The notes: generated by a model from the sequence alone, not told the origin. Positions 38,301 to 50,861 are shown, counted from the first letter of the stretch. The stretch: 64,000 nucleotides of DNA from Toxonevra muliebris (GCA_963691655.1 OY829328.1:71118400-71182399), one strand, 5' to 3'. A program made the numbers and translations.

Positions 38301-41300
38301 GTTAAAAATATAAAAATATTTTATTAAAATTTTATAAATTAATTAAATAAATGTTTAATCGAATTAATAGAAAATTGTGTACACAAACAATTTCTAATTT
38401 TTCCAATTATTCGACTAAGCTTAAGTAACCAAAAAGCTTGAACAACATTTTTCATTAATTGAACAATTATTAAATAGATAATCGAACTTTTTTATTAATC
38501 AAAATAACTATTTTTTGAATAATCAGAAATTTGAGTAATAAAAAATCTTAACTTTATTCGTGATTAATCGATTAAACCGAAAATTGAGTAACCATAAAGC
38601 TTGATCAGCATCTTTATTAATAGATGAAACCAATAGTTTTTTAATCGATCAATGAGTTGATTAAGTAATCAAAAATCTTGAATAATCGATTGAATTTAAT
38701 TTTTGATTAATCGATTAAACTTGAATTGATTAAAATAATTATAATTATTTAAGTGAATAACTTAACTGTCTGATAAATCATAACAACTACAAATCGATTA
38801 ATCAGAAAATTAAATAATCAAAAACTTTGATTAATTGAATTCTTGATTAAGCAGAAACTTGAGAAAAAATGTAATCAAATTCTTCACAATCTTCGTCAAT
38901 AGACTAATAGAATAGTTTTTTAATTGGATAATCAAATGATTGAGTAATCAAAAAGCATGAGTAATCGATTAATCGCATTTTTTGATTATTTAATTTGACA
39001 GAAAATTGTGTAATCAAAAACCTTTACTAATTTTTCAATTGTATTCCTGGTTAATCGATTAAGCTCGGGTTGATTTTTAATTAATCAAAATTTGAGTAAT
39101 CAAAAAATTTGATTGATTTGATTAATTAAATTCATGATTAAGCCTTAACGTGATAAACCAAAAGGCTTAATAATAATTTCCATTAATAGACAAATTTAAT
39201 AGTTATTGAATCGAGTAATGACTACCTCGGTAGTCCAGTGGGTAGTGCACTAAACTTTCATTTGGGAGGTTAGGGTTCGATTCCCGTCTTCGTCTGGTGG
39301 TTAATTTTCATAACTTTCGTATATTCACTATCAATATGAAGTGTATGAGAATTATAAGATAATGTACAAGTACACACATTGGTTGGTAATGGCAAAACCA
39401 CCAAGCCGATAAAAAATTGCCACACCGCCGTTCGGAATCGGCGTTAAACTGTAGGTCCAACTGTGTGGTATCACAATCTTTTAATCAGAAAATTTAGTTA
39501 TCAAAAGCCTTAATCATAAAAGTTATTGTACTATTTATTCAAAATTAATAAAAAATAAAAATTCAAAAAGCTTTATTAATGGCAAAACATTAAAATCAAT
39601 CAAATTATAATTACAAACGAAAATAAACTTACTTGATTGCCTGGAAAATTTGCGATAACATATCTTGATCGAAATCTAAACCACCATTGAGACCACGTAG
39701 ATTTTTAAGAAAATCTTCTTGTGTCATTGGTATATTTAGACGTTTCGCATTCGAATTATGCTGATCCATATTTAGCATAATTATAGCATAAGCCAAACTG
39801 AAGGCGGCATCTGTATTGGAGAAGGGTTCACCATTTTGTTTCTGTGTGAGTAAAAAAGAAGGATTAAGTACAATTTGGACTTTCCTTCCCTTCTTTAACT
39901 TACATGCCAATGATCAGCAAAATGTTCTAGTACAAGGAAAATAAGCGGTGCCTCTCCCGGCAAACGGAATGTCTCCAAATACAAACGCAATGCCTGATCA
40001 ACACGCAATCCCGCAAAATCGAATGAATCCACAAAATTCATCAGAATCTTTGAATCGACATTTTTCTTTCTCGAAATATATTCACCAATCATTTTCTTAT
40101 CCAATCCGGGATTCTCGCGTAAAAACAACGCCACCTCCATTGGATTTAAATGTGTATTCAATATGCCATTCTCTTGTAAATACTGTATGCCTTTGTCGGG
40201 ACGTTGATTGAATAGCTCGGTACCTTGTGATAGTATACGTTTCTTTTGTTTTACATCTGCAAGATTTTCACGGGTAATCGTCACCTCTGCAACACTACTA
40301 CCCGAGCTTAAACGCAAACGTGTCGAACTATTGAGAAATTTCGAAATATTTTCAACTATGGTTTTATTATCATCATTCGAAGTAACCGATACATTTGTCG
40401 CAGTCGCTGCATCAATTACAATGCCTTCAAGCCCGGAATTATGGCGTGAATGACGTTTTGAAGCATGCATAGTATGAATAGCTGAACTGCTGCTGCCACC
40501 ACCATTGTCTTCATTCTTAGCAGCAACACAATTGCTTTCGATACTCTCAATAACTGATATCAGTGTATCCATTGCAATGATGTGTGTGCTATAGACGGCA
40601 CTTGTCGCTGAGAGTGTATATTTGGAGAGTAGATTTGTAAGACTTTCAAAAATATCCGAACAGTATAAATCACAATCGTAGTTTATATATAATTCGGGAA
40701 TAAAACCAGGAATGCGCCATAATTGCAATAGGTTATCTAAAGCTAATTCACGCATTTCATACGGTGTTTTTGGATTATCACTAGCTATGATCTCGGAGAG
40801 CTTCCGAAGATATCCTTCCATTTGGAATTTCAAATGTCCACGCAGTGATTCGAAAAGCAGAAAACAGACTTGCAAATCAGCAGCAAAAATTGTCAAGCGC
40901 TCGGAATTCATGAGCTGGAAAAAATAAAGATAAGAAAACTTAGTTCATTCGATCAATCACAATGCAAATTGTAGTCTATACGAAACAGTGTAAAAAAATA
41001 TCGTATTTGTACGAATGAAAGAAAAACAAACAGACAAGAGACTTTTCTTTTAATACCAAAGTAAATTTATACTAACCGCAATTAAATTTCTACACAAATC
41101 ATCCTTGACCAATTCAAGCAACGTATCATACTTTCCGATATTATCAGCACCCACTTCAAAAGCCACTGTCAGTAAGCTTAAACCCATATGCATCATAGTA
41201 TCGGTATTTTGTTTGTCCAATGGATTGCACAGCATAATCAAAAAACGAAAAAGTTCCTGAATGCAAGGCAAACCATAAGGATTCAGGGAAGCCATGCCTT

Positions 41301-43148
41301 CAGAGCCATCCAATGAATTCTGTTGTGTAAAACGTACACCAACAGAATTAATATATTCGCTGCTACCATCGATTGCAATGGTTTTTCCATTAGATTGAGC
41401 AGATGCAGGACGTTGTTGCAGTGCATCTTCATCATCAAGTGCTGCTGATGAGCCACCATCAGTAGAGATGGAAGGTGTAATCGTATCACTATCTATTTGA
41501 ACACCAGCCTGTGCAGCATTAGCGGCATGTTCAGCGCCACCCAAAGCTGTTGTTGGTGTTTGCGTTATCTTTCCCTGCATATCGAGTATATTACCCGCTG
41601 GCGTAGCTGGTGTTGTTGCAAGTGGTGGTGCTTTTAACTGCTGCGCCATTACGGGTGCCAAATTATGTGGACTTTGTGGATCATCACTGATGGCACCGGT
41701 TACTGGTGCTGAGGCAGTGGAAATTTTACGTTCTTCTGCGGCCGCCGCCTTTTGTAAATCACCACGTTGGCTAGAACTGCGTTGCAGCGTTGCTGTTGCA
41801 CCATTTTGCGTTGACATTTTACCTTGTTTCTTACGTAGTTGCTGCTGTTTTTTATCCTGTTCCATAGATGCAGCCATCATTTGAAATTTCTTAAGCAAGC
41901 CCGCTTTACTACGATCTTCGGAAAATTGTGGTAAACGCATAAATAGCAATAATACCATATCCTTGAGCGCCTGTTCAGCAGAACGCCGTAGTAATTCGTT
42001 GAGACGCGGTTCAAAACAGATTTTAAAACAGCTCAACATTACTTCGCATACTGCTTCATTGGTTAACGCTGAACCTTCAGGACTGCGCATGAGCGTGTGT
42101 AATACTTCAACAACACGAAAGAGTGTAACACCATCTGAGGATTGATCAGTGCCCATAAAACGTGCATGTGTCACTGCATCAACGATATTTTCTACGGTCA
42201 CCGCTAGATTAGGAGAGGTAGGATCTGAAAGAAAAGATGAGAATTTTATTGTTATATAAATCTTAGTTTGGAGTTGTAGGATAGAAGAAATTAAGACTAT
42301 ACAAAAGTTGTCTGAAGAAACAGAAACTCTCTCTTCTAAGCAAAATCTCTTTCTCTCACAAACACTCTCATTTTGGTATGAAGAAAACTCCAAAGAGGAA
42401 TTGAAGGAAATTATTTTAAATGAATTTAATATGAGTCTAATTTATTTTCCTGATTAAAATAAGCAAACAACTTTTCATTCCGAAATGCGTGCAAATTTCC
42501 AACCCAGATGGAATCTACTACGATGAGTATAAAAGACATTGCTTTTGAAAATTTAATACATTTCCAATTGTTTTCTTTACCACATTCGTATGTTTACACT
42601 TTTTGTATTGTTTATTCTAATGTTTATGGGTGTGTATGTATTTGCTGTCAACGACACGTATATATGGGTATGTATGTAAATGAACCTAACCTAAAAAAAC
42701 GAATGACCTATTCCCATTTATTACAATTGTAGACACTGCTATAGACACCTACAATTATAATTGAAACATCTACGACCGCACATACCGATTAATCCATATG
42801 ACAGGAATTTATTTATTGAAGCCAACGCTAAACTAGTGACCGCACCCGTTGTTTCATCCGTGCGTATAACTTCCAGAAAAGGCGCCAGAAAAACATTAGG
42901 ATCAATGAGACGCAAATCTTCAATTCGATTTAGAATCTGTTTGAGATTCACAAATAATTTCATAAGTCCATCCTTTTCATCGTCCTGTAAGTAGCAAGAA
43001 AATTTGAATTGAAAACTAAAAGATATCAATGTTGTATGGTACACACCACATATGCTACAGCGCTCCAACGCGTTCCGCGTCTCATTGCAGTCATTAATGT
43101 TGACATCTCTCCACGCACAACGAAAATTCCATTTCCTGGCAGCGACAT
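29347..43148 (-). CDS. garz: garz (gartenzwerg), GBF1-type Sec7 Arf-GEF
   Basis: Guanine-nucleotide exchange factor that loads GTP on Arf1 at the ER-Golgi/cis-Golgi for COPI recruitment. Ten exons: 43148-43047, 42984-42786, 42224-41077, 40914-39904, 39841-39633, 38293-38067, 37988-36716, 36638-35554, 30791-30547, 30459-29347. All junctions are GT-AG and phases agree, giving ~2203 residues. The DCB region is at the N-terminus, beginning [20 protein letters not shown]. The HUS box NYDC is at 561-564. Sec7 spans ~706-895 with the glutamic finger in FRLPGEAP (Glu804). HDS regions follow in exons 7-8. The last two exons are Gln-rich, ending SEMLYGQP. The start context CAAAAAATG is good. The ~4.8 kb intron before exon 9 holds retroelement relics and an alternative last exon. 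It is transcribed divergently from hid-1. Identification is very strong; the length beyond exon 8 is less conserved. Confidence 0.95.
29480..30170 (-). repeat. CAG/CAA glutamine-coding repeats in garz
   Basis: Several mixed CAA/CAG runs encode stretches of up to about a dozen glutamines in the last garz exon. Interruptions with CAA, Pro and His codons make them less prone to slippage than pure CAG. They also create spurious open frames on the opposite strand. Confidence 0.8.
31370..32160 (+). mobile_element. Jockey-like non-LTR retrotransposon relic in garz intron
   Basis: Plus-strand reverse transcriptase blocks: VFLDV..SFDK near 31390, [10 protein letters not shown] near 31555, [19 protein letters not shown] at 31650 with the catalytic DD, then [11 protein letters not shown] and an AKYLEMNLD block to 31893. 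A shifted C-terminal part, [16 protein letters not shown], follows near 31980. It lies antisense to garz within its large intron. Confidence 0.7.
32768..32872. repeat. inverted repeat around GAGAGAGCCGAC
   Basis: TTGAGAGAGCCGACGTC near 32770 and its near inverse GATGTCGGCTCTCTCAG near 32856 are about 70 bp apart. Possible remains of a small element; no target duplication was identified. Confidence 0.35.
33590..34340 (-). mobile_element. non-LTR retrotransposon relic in garz intron
   Basis: The minus strand gives a worn thumb region ([20 protein letters not shown] near 34180) and, further on, [19 protein letters not shown]...[13 protein letters not shown] with DIGKLHQFF at the end (33805-33596). 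This is the C-terminal part of an I/LOA-type polymerase, in sense with garz but non-functional. Confidence 0.55.
34604..34935 (-). CDS. garz: possible alternative last exon of garz
   Basis: An acceptor TTCATTCAG ends at 34936. It is followed by an open frame of about 110 codons ending in TGA at 34604. Exon 8 ends with one base of a codon (GAA G at 35554), and this exon begins GT, so the join gives [20 protein letters not shown] in frame. The canonical exon at 30791 begins GA and is in the same phase, so either can follow exon 8. The product would end in a Lys-rich tail ([18 protein letters not shown]) instead of the Gln-rich C-terminus. No close AATAAA was found (one lies near 34043). It may also be an internal cassette exon or a chance frame. 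Confidence 0.45.
38330..39610. repeat. degenerate TTAATCGATTAA-rich repeat in garz intron
   Basis: The garz intron between 38294 and 39632 consists largely of diverged copies of words such as GATTAATCGATTAAAC and GAGTAATCAAAAA. It reads like a decayed minisatellite of about 20-40 bp units. A SINE (39221-39476) is inserted in it. Confidence 0.65.
39221..39476 (+). mobile_element. tRNA-derived SINE copy B
   Basis: tRNA-like head with an A-box-like TAGTCCAGTGGGTAGTGCA at 39231 and a B box GGTTCGATTCC at 39274-39284. The body is shared with the copies at 10144 and 597 (TATTCACTATCAATATGAAG, GGTTGGTAATGGCAAAACC, CGGCGTTAAACTGTAGGT). It ends at GGTATCACAA. It lies antisense to garz in an intron. 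Confidence 0.75.
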
Positions 43149-44567
43149 TTTTTGCTAGGATATTAATTTTCGTTTTCTGGTAAATATATGCAACACAGAT
43201 GGATGCAACTTCCTCTCCAAGTGGAAAATTTTTTTTCTTCAACAATTCTCTACAATTTCTGGCGTATTGTTGTTTGATTTTTATAATTTTCGATTGCTGC
43301 TTCTATTCTTTTAAGTGTGCACTACTTGTTTTATATTTTTAATCATTTTAATTAAGAAATTTTCAGTTTTTCCACTTTTTTTCCACGCAACGACTACAAT
43401 TTTTCTTGGATAGACAAATAAGTGGTGACGTTTCGCATAGAATGTGACAGCTGTTTCAATTAAATTTATTATTTTTCATAATAGTGGCAGCACTTTTAGT
43501 TTCAAAGAGTGTTCTAAATGAATAATTTTTAGAATCTGCGATTTTCTTGCCAGTGTCAATAGACCAACATAATTCCTATAGAATTTAAAAGGAACTGGTT
43601 TCAAACCTTTCTGAATTTTAAAAATGCGAATGAGTAAAAAAGTAGGAACACGAGCTACTTTGAGTTACAATTTGCAGTTCCAAAAAAAAATACTGTCATC
43701 TGGTTTAAAAAAAAAATAAAAAAAAATATTGCTACAACGCAGTGTATATATGACACGTTTCACTTTAACGAGAGCATCCAAATGACCATTGTTGAGAGAG
43801 GCGTATAAGCATATGCACAATGTTTGATTAATATGTAGGCACCACCAATCTTTGTTTTTACCACTTGTAAAACTACAAAATCAAAACTAACCTCAGAAAT
43901 AAAAAGTGGCATCCTCTAAAACTACAAAGTATGAAATTAAAAATAAATTGAAAATTTTGAAAAAAAAGTGCTGCACCTTATATTGTTTTTTCCTTTTTTT
44001 AAAGAAAATTGTAATTTTGGATTTTTACCTTGGCAATCATTAAAACTACAAAGGCTTAGTTAGAAGGGTTAGTTTGGTTTTCCCGAAAAACCTTAAGATT
44101 TCATGAGTTAAATGATTACGTGTAAAATGAAATAATAATTTAAAAAATTATGTGGTTGGTACTATGTCATGTCCATAAAAACATATAATTTGCAAAATAT
44201 ATTGAATTTCAAATTTCTTCAGTACAAATCTAGAAATGCGGATATAAAAACCTTAACAAACAATTTTATCAAGTACAAGGCAAAATGCATTCTTTTCATA
44301 TACCGTTAACATTAATAAACAAACTTTTGTATTTCATGGTCACTCTGTCCATATATGTGCGTGTGCATTCACAATAGATAAAGAAAATTTTTTCATACGT
44401 AGGTAGATGTTTGGGCAGCTCAGTGAATTAAATTAAGGAAAAAGTGAAAATATAAATAAATTTCTATTGAGTAGCTGCATAGACTTTGCATTAAGCAAAG
44501 TTTAACAACCGATCCCCATCATAAATTCAAATTTTGCAAATTCAAAAACTGATTTTCAGCATACAAT
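43149..44567. promoter_or_regulatory. divergent garz / hid-1 intergenic region
   Basis: The 1.4 kb between the two start codons must hold both promoters. TGGTCACTCTG at 44337-44347 differs at one base from fly core promoter Motif 1 (YGGTCACACTR) and lies about 220 bp ahead of the hid-1 start. No TATA box is evident, as usual for housekeeping genes. Transcription starts are not visible. Confidence 0.4.
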
Positions 44568-47379
44568 ATGGGAAACTCACAAACGAAATTGACTTTTCGC
44601 AAAGCAATCGTACAACTCACGCAAAAGAATCTGAAGATCGATGCCAGCGATGACCAATTCTGGGATCAATTTTGGCATGGACATCAAACATCCTTACAAG
44701 AAGTTTTTGCCTTAGTTACAGCACCCGAGATACGTGTAATACGCGATGAAAATCCAGCCAACTTGGCGACACTCTGCTACAAAGCAGTAGAGCAGCTTGC
44801 AATGGCAGTGGACAGTAGCTGTCGTACACAAGCAGAACAGCAATGCGTGTTAAATTGTGTGCGTCTACTCATACGTATACTACCGTTTATATTCGAAGAA
44901 GAAAAGTGGCGTGATTTCTTCTGGACCAGTCTGCCAGTAGTGCGTGAGGGGACAGTAACTGGTAGCAGTAATGAGTTCGATGTAATCGAGCACGATGCAT
45001 TTGCCGGCACTAAACCATCGACCAGTAATACCGTACCTCTGGCGCAATCGCTGCTTAATGCAATCTGTGATCTACTATTTTGCCCTGATTTTACGGTAAC
45101 AGCAACGCGTCGTGCTGGTCCCGACAAGGCTGAAGAACTGGCAAATATTGATAGCTGCGAGTATATATGGGAAGCTGGTGTAGGATTTGCGCATACACCA
45201 CCAAAGAATGCGCAAATGGAACAACGACGCACTGAGCTGCTGAAACTATTGTTAACATGTTTCTCAGAAACAATTTATCTGACGACACATAAATCAGATG
45301 AACCCAACAAGTGGGTTGCCTACTTTACATCGGCCGAAAATCGCCATGCCTTACCACTTTTCACTTCATTCCTGAATACGGTGTGCGCTTATGATCCCGT
45401 GGGTCTTGGTGTGCCCTATAATCATCTCCTGTTCTCTGATACAACGGAGCCGCTGGTAGATGCATGTTTGCAGATACTTATTGTAACGCTCGATCATGAT
45501 ATGATCATACGACAGCAACAACAGATGGAGCTGAAGTTGAAGCGTCAAACGCAAGGATCAACGCCTAACTCGTCAGCTGCAAATTCAATGGCTTATGATG
45601 ATGGTTTTGGAGATAATCTGTTCATTAACTACTTGATGCGTGTACACCGCGATGAAGACTTCCACTTCATACTGAAAGGCATAACGAGGCTGCTCAATAA
45701 TCCATTGACTCAAAATTATCTACCCAATTCGACAAAACGTTTACATTGTCATCAGGAATTGCTAATACTTTTCTGGAAGATATGCGATTATAATAAAAAG
45801 TTTTTGTATTTTGTGCTGAAGAGCTCGGATGTATTGGATATTCTTATACCAATATTGTATCATCTAAATTACTCGCGTGCTGATCAGTCACGCGTGGGTC
45901 TCATGCATATTGGAGTGTTCATAATGTTGCTGCTTTCCGGTAAGTTGAAATTGTAGGTAAAATCATTTCTTCTCGAATTCAAATCAATTTATTTCCTTTA
46001 TATCAGGTGAACGTAACTTTGGCGTGCGGCTTAATAAGCCCTACACTGCCACAGTGCCCATGGATATCCCGGTCTTCACTGGCACACATGCTGATCTATT
46101 AATCACTGTCTTTCACAAGATTATCGCTACTGGACATCAGCGTTTGCAACCTCTTTTCGACTGCTTACTCACAGTTTTAGTGAATGTATCGCCCTATCTA
46201 AAAACGCTGTCAATGGTAGCCAGCGTCAAGTTATTGCATCTACTAGAAGCATTCAGCACACCTTGGTTTTTGCTGTCATCACCGAATAATCATCATTTGG
46301 TTTTCTATCTGCTTGAGATTTTCAACAATATCATACAATATCAGTTCGATGGCAATTCTAATCTTGTATATACCATCATACGCAAACGACACGTATTTCA
46401 TGCTATGGCTAATCTTCCCTCCGACATGACAGGCATTTCCAAGTGTCTGAGTGGGCGTAAGATGGGTAAGTACAATTTGCCACCCGTACCGCAGCGTTCG
46501 TATGAGAATGTTGCACAGCATTTACCCTCACAAGTGCCCGAAGAAGATGATGATGACGGTAATGGCGAGGAACTTGAATCGGAAACTGAATCGCATGATA
46601 AGCATGGTGAATCACTAGTTGAGGGCGGCATAACCCCAGTAGCTCTGCCCGCTGAACCTGGCACACTAAAAGCTTCACTATTAGATACACCGGATATCAA
46701 TCAAATGACCGAACGTGAGCAAGCGCATCCCGGTAGTCTTGATCAATTAACACCCACCATTGACGCTACATTAGATATTATTGCTGGAGATGCTATAGGA
46801 CAAAAATCACCATCCGAATCACGTGCCACCAGTCCTAATGGATATCTTGATACTGATGCTGCTGAACAACAACGTCAAAAATCAAATGCATCACCAAATA
46901 ATTCTATCGGATCTGCTGCTTCTTCAACTACTACTTCGTCAATACCCAAAGAGCACCAACAACAACAGCAGCAACAAACACGTCTTTCAGTCGCTCATCG
47001 TAGCAGTATACGCATGGTACCAGCACAAGCTGCACCCGAGCATTGGACACCAACGCCTGAATGGATAGTTTCTTGGCGTTCTAAGTTGCCGTTACAAACT
47101 ATAATGAGGCTTTTGCAAGTCCTTGTACCGCAAGTAGAAAAGATTTGCATTGACAAAGGACTGACCGATGAGTCAGAAATTTTGAAATTCTTACAGCATG
47201 GTACGCTAGTCGGTTTGTTGCCTGTTCCTCATCCTATACTAATACGCAGATATCAAGCTAATACAGGTACTACCTTCTGGTTTCGTACATACATTTGGGG
47301 TGTGATTTATTTGCGTAATGTACACCCGGCCATTTGGCATGACACTCAAGTGAAATTATTTGCAATTCAGCGACTCTAA
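44568..47379 (+). CDS. hid-1: HID1 homologue (CG8841-type), dense-core vesicle/Golgi factor
   Basis: Two exons, 44568-45939 and 46007-47379 (intron phase 1, GT-AG), give 914 residues. HID1 proteins are peripheral Golgi/TGN proteins needed for sorting neuropeptides into dense-core vesicles. The N-terminus MGNSQTKLTFRKAIVQLT has Gly2 in an N-myristoylation context. It is followed by the conserved FWDQFWHG...EVFALVTAPEIR and NLATLCYKAVEQL blocks. The C-terminus PAIWHDTQVKLFAIQRL matches the family end, so the protein is complete. A low-complexity acidic and Gln/Ser-rich linker lies at about residues 640-800. Upstream is garz in divergent orientation; the shared secretory theme is probably coincidental. 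Confidence 0.93.
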
Positions 47380-47730
47380 AGGTTTAACAAATTATGAGTG
47401 AGTGTGTGGTGCTGCTTTATAGTTAAATCTAATAATTATTGTGCATTAACTATTCTAAGTTTATTTGTCTATTATTATTTCTTTATATTTGTTTTTTTTT
47501 TTTTTCTTTTTGTTATACAGTTTTGTTTTCTTATAGATTTATTTTAGAAACTTTAAAGTTTATTATTTTTCTGTTGCTCTTCTTTTAAAATATTTTACAT
47601 AAATTTATTTGTAATTTCACATTCCATTGGAAATTTAAATTTCTTGCTTCAATTTATATAGGCAATCATTTTCTTCTATAAAAATATTAGTTTTTATTAA
47701 TAGCCCTATTGTCGAATAAGTTGCTATAGT

Positions 47731-47777
47731 AATAAAAATAATATTAAAGTTAGCAGATATTTACGATTGGCAATAAA
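47731..47777 (+). terminator. poly(A) signals of hid-1
   Basis: AATAAA at 47731-47736 and again at 47772-47777, about 350-400 bases beyond the stop codon. Confidence 0.4.
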
Positions 47778-47779
47778 TC

Positions 47780-49130
47780 CCACACTAACGCCTGAATTGA
47801 AAATTTCCCAAACTAAATTTAGTATTATTTTCGAACAAAAAGAAAATTGATTTCACTGAACATATTAATGTATAAAAATCACTCATATGAGCTTATTTGT
47901 CCAGACAATTGTATCAAAATCTATCAAAATATGGTAAAAAGCTGTAGCCCTTATCAAGGGTCGATCGGACGGTAGACTGAAGATGCTGATGCCCTGGTCT
48001 TTTCAATCTCAAGAGCCTGAATTTTCATTTATTATGAGCTTCTCTTATATATTCGTCAGAATATTTCTTCATTTAACCCGAGCCTCGAAATTTCTCTCTA
48101 AAGATTTTGCCTGTATTTATTTTCTGTTTAAGCATAGCTCGATATTTAGTAAAAATTAAAAGTTATTCTTAACATACATACTGCAAACTTTAAATGCCTC
48201 TTTTTCCGAAAATTATTTTCAAAACTTATCATGTGTTTGATGTTGACGTTTTTAAATTGAAAGCAAATAAAACAATTAGCGCTTTTTGTATTTGCAAAAT
48301 AAAATTTAATTAGTATATTCCCCACGCTATGGTCATATCTTAATTGCAAATGAATTTTCATATTTGTTATCAGTAAAAATGAGTAATTTACGACAAATTA
48401 TAATTGCCATATGACCGAAATGAGTTTGGCTATTGAACCAATCGATATACGTTATCGCTCAAAAGAATTTGCGTACACATCATGACACATAACTCATATC
48501 TTCTTTAAATGATATGAATTTGATCGAAACGTTAGGTGTAAAATGTAAAAAATTTTTCTATAGCAATGTATTTATCTATATTATGTATCCACAGTTTACA
48601 TACACACTTTCCATAAGTTTTTATAGAAATTTGTGAAAGGTTTTTACCCATTCTTGCTGTAAAATGATAAAAGAATTTTAGACCGAATGTTGAATTAAAA
48701 TTTTTTGTAATCGTCTATTTACATAATTGTTTAAAATATTATATCTGAGAATTTTTATATCAATTGCCGAAACAAAAGAGAATATCGGCTATCAGCCGCC
48801 ACCTAAAATTCACCAACCCAATGTTAAAAAAAAAAATGCCGCGATCCTCTGTGGCAATTTTGAGGTAACATGTTGGCCCAAGAGAGCAGAAAAATATTAT
48901 GATGGAAAAAATGGCGTCGAAATGTCAACAGTTGTCAGTTATAAAGAAGGCACACATGCCACAGTTGCGCCACCGTTTTTGTGTCGAAAAAGAGATTCTG
49001 TGCGTATTCTAATGTAAAAATCTCAGTTTTTTTATACTTAGTGTGTTTTAGCTCGGAATTGTCTTGAATATTCCAATCTCGAGAATTAATTATACATGAA
49101 AGTGATGATTGAATTGTTGGTAAGCAAAAT
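47780..49130. other. spacer, nothing recognised
   Basis: No gene family or repeat could be recognised. A 96-codon frame at 48727-49017 has no familiar motif and an AT-biased start, so it is not called. Confidence 0.35.
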
Positions 49131-49149
49131 TAGCTATTTTCTGAGACCA

Positions 49150-49810
49150 AATTTTTAGTTTTCTTAAATTATTGATAAATTCTAAAACCAATTCAATACA
49201 TTTTTATAAATTTTAGTAATAAGTTTTAAGAATCGTAGTACTCTTCGATAAATTCCAAATTTTTAAAATTCAAGGCTTTTTTTTTATAAATTCTGGAATC
49301 AAATCTTTAGAATTGCATTACTTTTTGACAAATTTCAATAGCAAATTTTTAAGATTTAAAGCTTTTTGATAAATTTTAGAGTAAAATTTTTAGAATTGTA
49401 TTACTTTTTCATAAATTCTGTTATCAAATTAGTAAAATTCAAAAGTTTTTTATAAACTCTTATACTAAATCCTTAAAACGTGCTTTGATAAATCCTAGCA
49501 TAAAATTTTTACTATTCAAGGCGTTTGATTAATTTTAGAACTAAATCCTTCGAATCGCATTACTTTTTAATAAATTCTGATACCAGATTTTTAAAATTCA
49601 AGGCTTGATAAGTTTTGGTACCTAATCTTTAGAATTTCATTACTTTTTGATAAATCCAGTAGTTAAATTTTTGAAATGCACGGCTTTTTGATATAGTATG
49701 GAACCAAATCTTTGGAATCGTATTCTCTTTGAATAAATTCTGTATCAAATTTTTCAGAAACAACGTATTGTGATAAATGTTTAGAATCGCATTGCTTTTT
49801 GATAACCATT
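49150..49810. repeat. ~90 bp dimeric tandem repeat
   Basis: About seven diverged copies of a unit of roughly 85-100 bp. Each unit is made of two similar halves: TTTTGATAAATTCTG...ATTTTTAAAATTCAAGGC and TTTTGATAAATTTTAG...CTTTAGAATCGCATTAC. Alternation of the GGC and ATTAC half-unit ends is visible throughout. Confidence 0.75.
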
Positions 49811-49970
49811 GTTTGTTTTTATTGTTGCAAAATGATTTATAACTTTTGGCAGGGATTAAGGATGTAGGACTAGGATCAAAAGTTTCATATTCACTATGTG
49901 GAGGCTAGAATGTGCTTCCACATTTAAAATTAAATTACATTTTTATTTATAAACAATGGAGATCACTTAG

Positions 49971-50205
49971 TACTCGCAATGGCATAGTGGTTATTGTGCT
50001 GGACTGCTACAAAGAGTACCCAAGTTCGGTGGCCGGCAAGATCAAAAAGCATTGGCTAAAAATGACATATCCCCAACAGCAAAAATTACATAAAAAAACT
50101 GTTCACTTTGCTGTAAAAACTTAGGTTCCTTTCATGCAATACAAATATAAGCCCCACAACAGGAATAGATATGAAAATCTCAATCTAGTGCTATAAAAAA
50201 AAGAA
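49971..50205 (+). mobile_element. possible tRNA-derived SINE copy D
   Basis: TGGCATAGTGGTTATTGTGC at 49980 is a good tRNA A-box region, and AAGTTCGGTGGCC about 40 bases on is a worn B box. The segment ends in an A-rich run near 50195. The body differs from the other SINEs in the window. From 50210 to 50860 nothing was recognised. Confidence 0.45.
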
Positions 50206-50861
50206 AAGAAGACAACACTTAACACGAAATTTCGATTGGCATAAAATTTTTATTAGCTCCCGAATTGTTTCGAGCGAATTAAATAATACAAATATATTCG
50301 TCTAACATGAAAGTAGTTAATGTTAATTAGTATGAATAACACGAAAATGCAATCCTCTATAAAGTTATAATTTCGATATTCTAACAGAGACCCAAACCCG
50401 TAGAATTGGTTCTCCAGTCAAGCATTTCAGCACTTAGACTCCGAAGTAACTGATTTTTTATTAGAACAATCCTTACTGATATATTTTAAAGCAATTACTC
50501 TCATCTGAAAATCGAACCTTAAGCTCAGACTCCAGTCTAGCACTCATTTATGATTAAAAGAATATTTCAGTCACACACATAGTTACATTCGACCTCTTCA
50601 TAGGCTGGTTAAAGTCTATTACCTCCGAGTTTTCGAAAGAAAATAGAAAAGTAGATCTGATTGTTAACTGCACAGCTCCTATGAGTTTGTAGTTAAAATC
50701 AATAAAAACCTATAATTTGTTTTCCTCTAAACACTACTAGTGTACTACAACCTTGTGATTTTTGTATTGTTACGGTAACATAAAATTCGTATAACATGAA
50801 ATATTTGCGAAGTCCCTTCGATTTCGAGTTAACCACACTCCACTGTGCATGTTTTAAACTA

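Noticed and set aside
44777..45554. Minus-strand frames over hid-1
   Set aside because: Opposite strand of the conserved HID1 coding sequence.
48727..49017. 96-codon plus-strand frame
   Set aside because: No recognisable motif or gene context, and composition like the flanking non-coding DNA.
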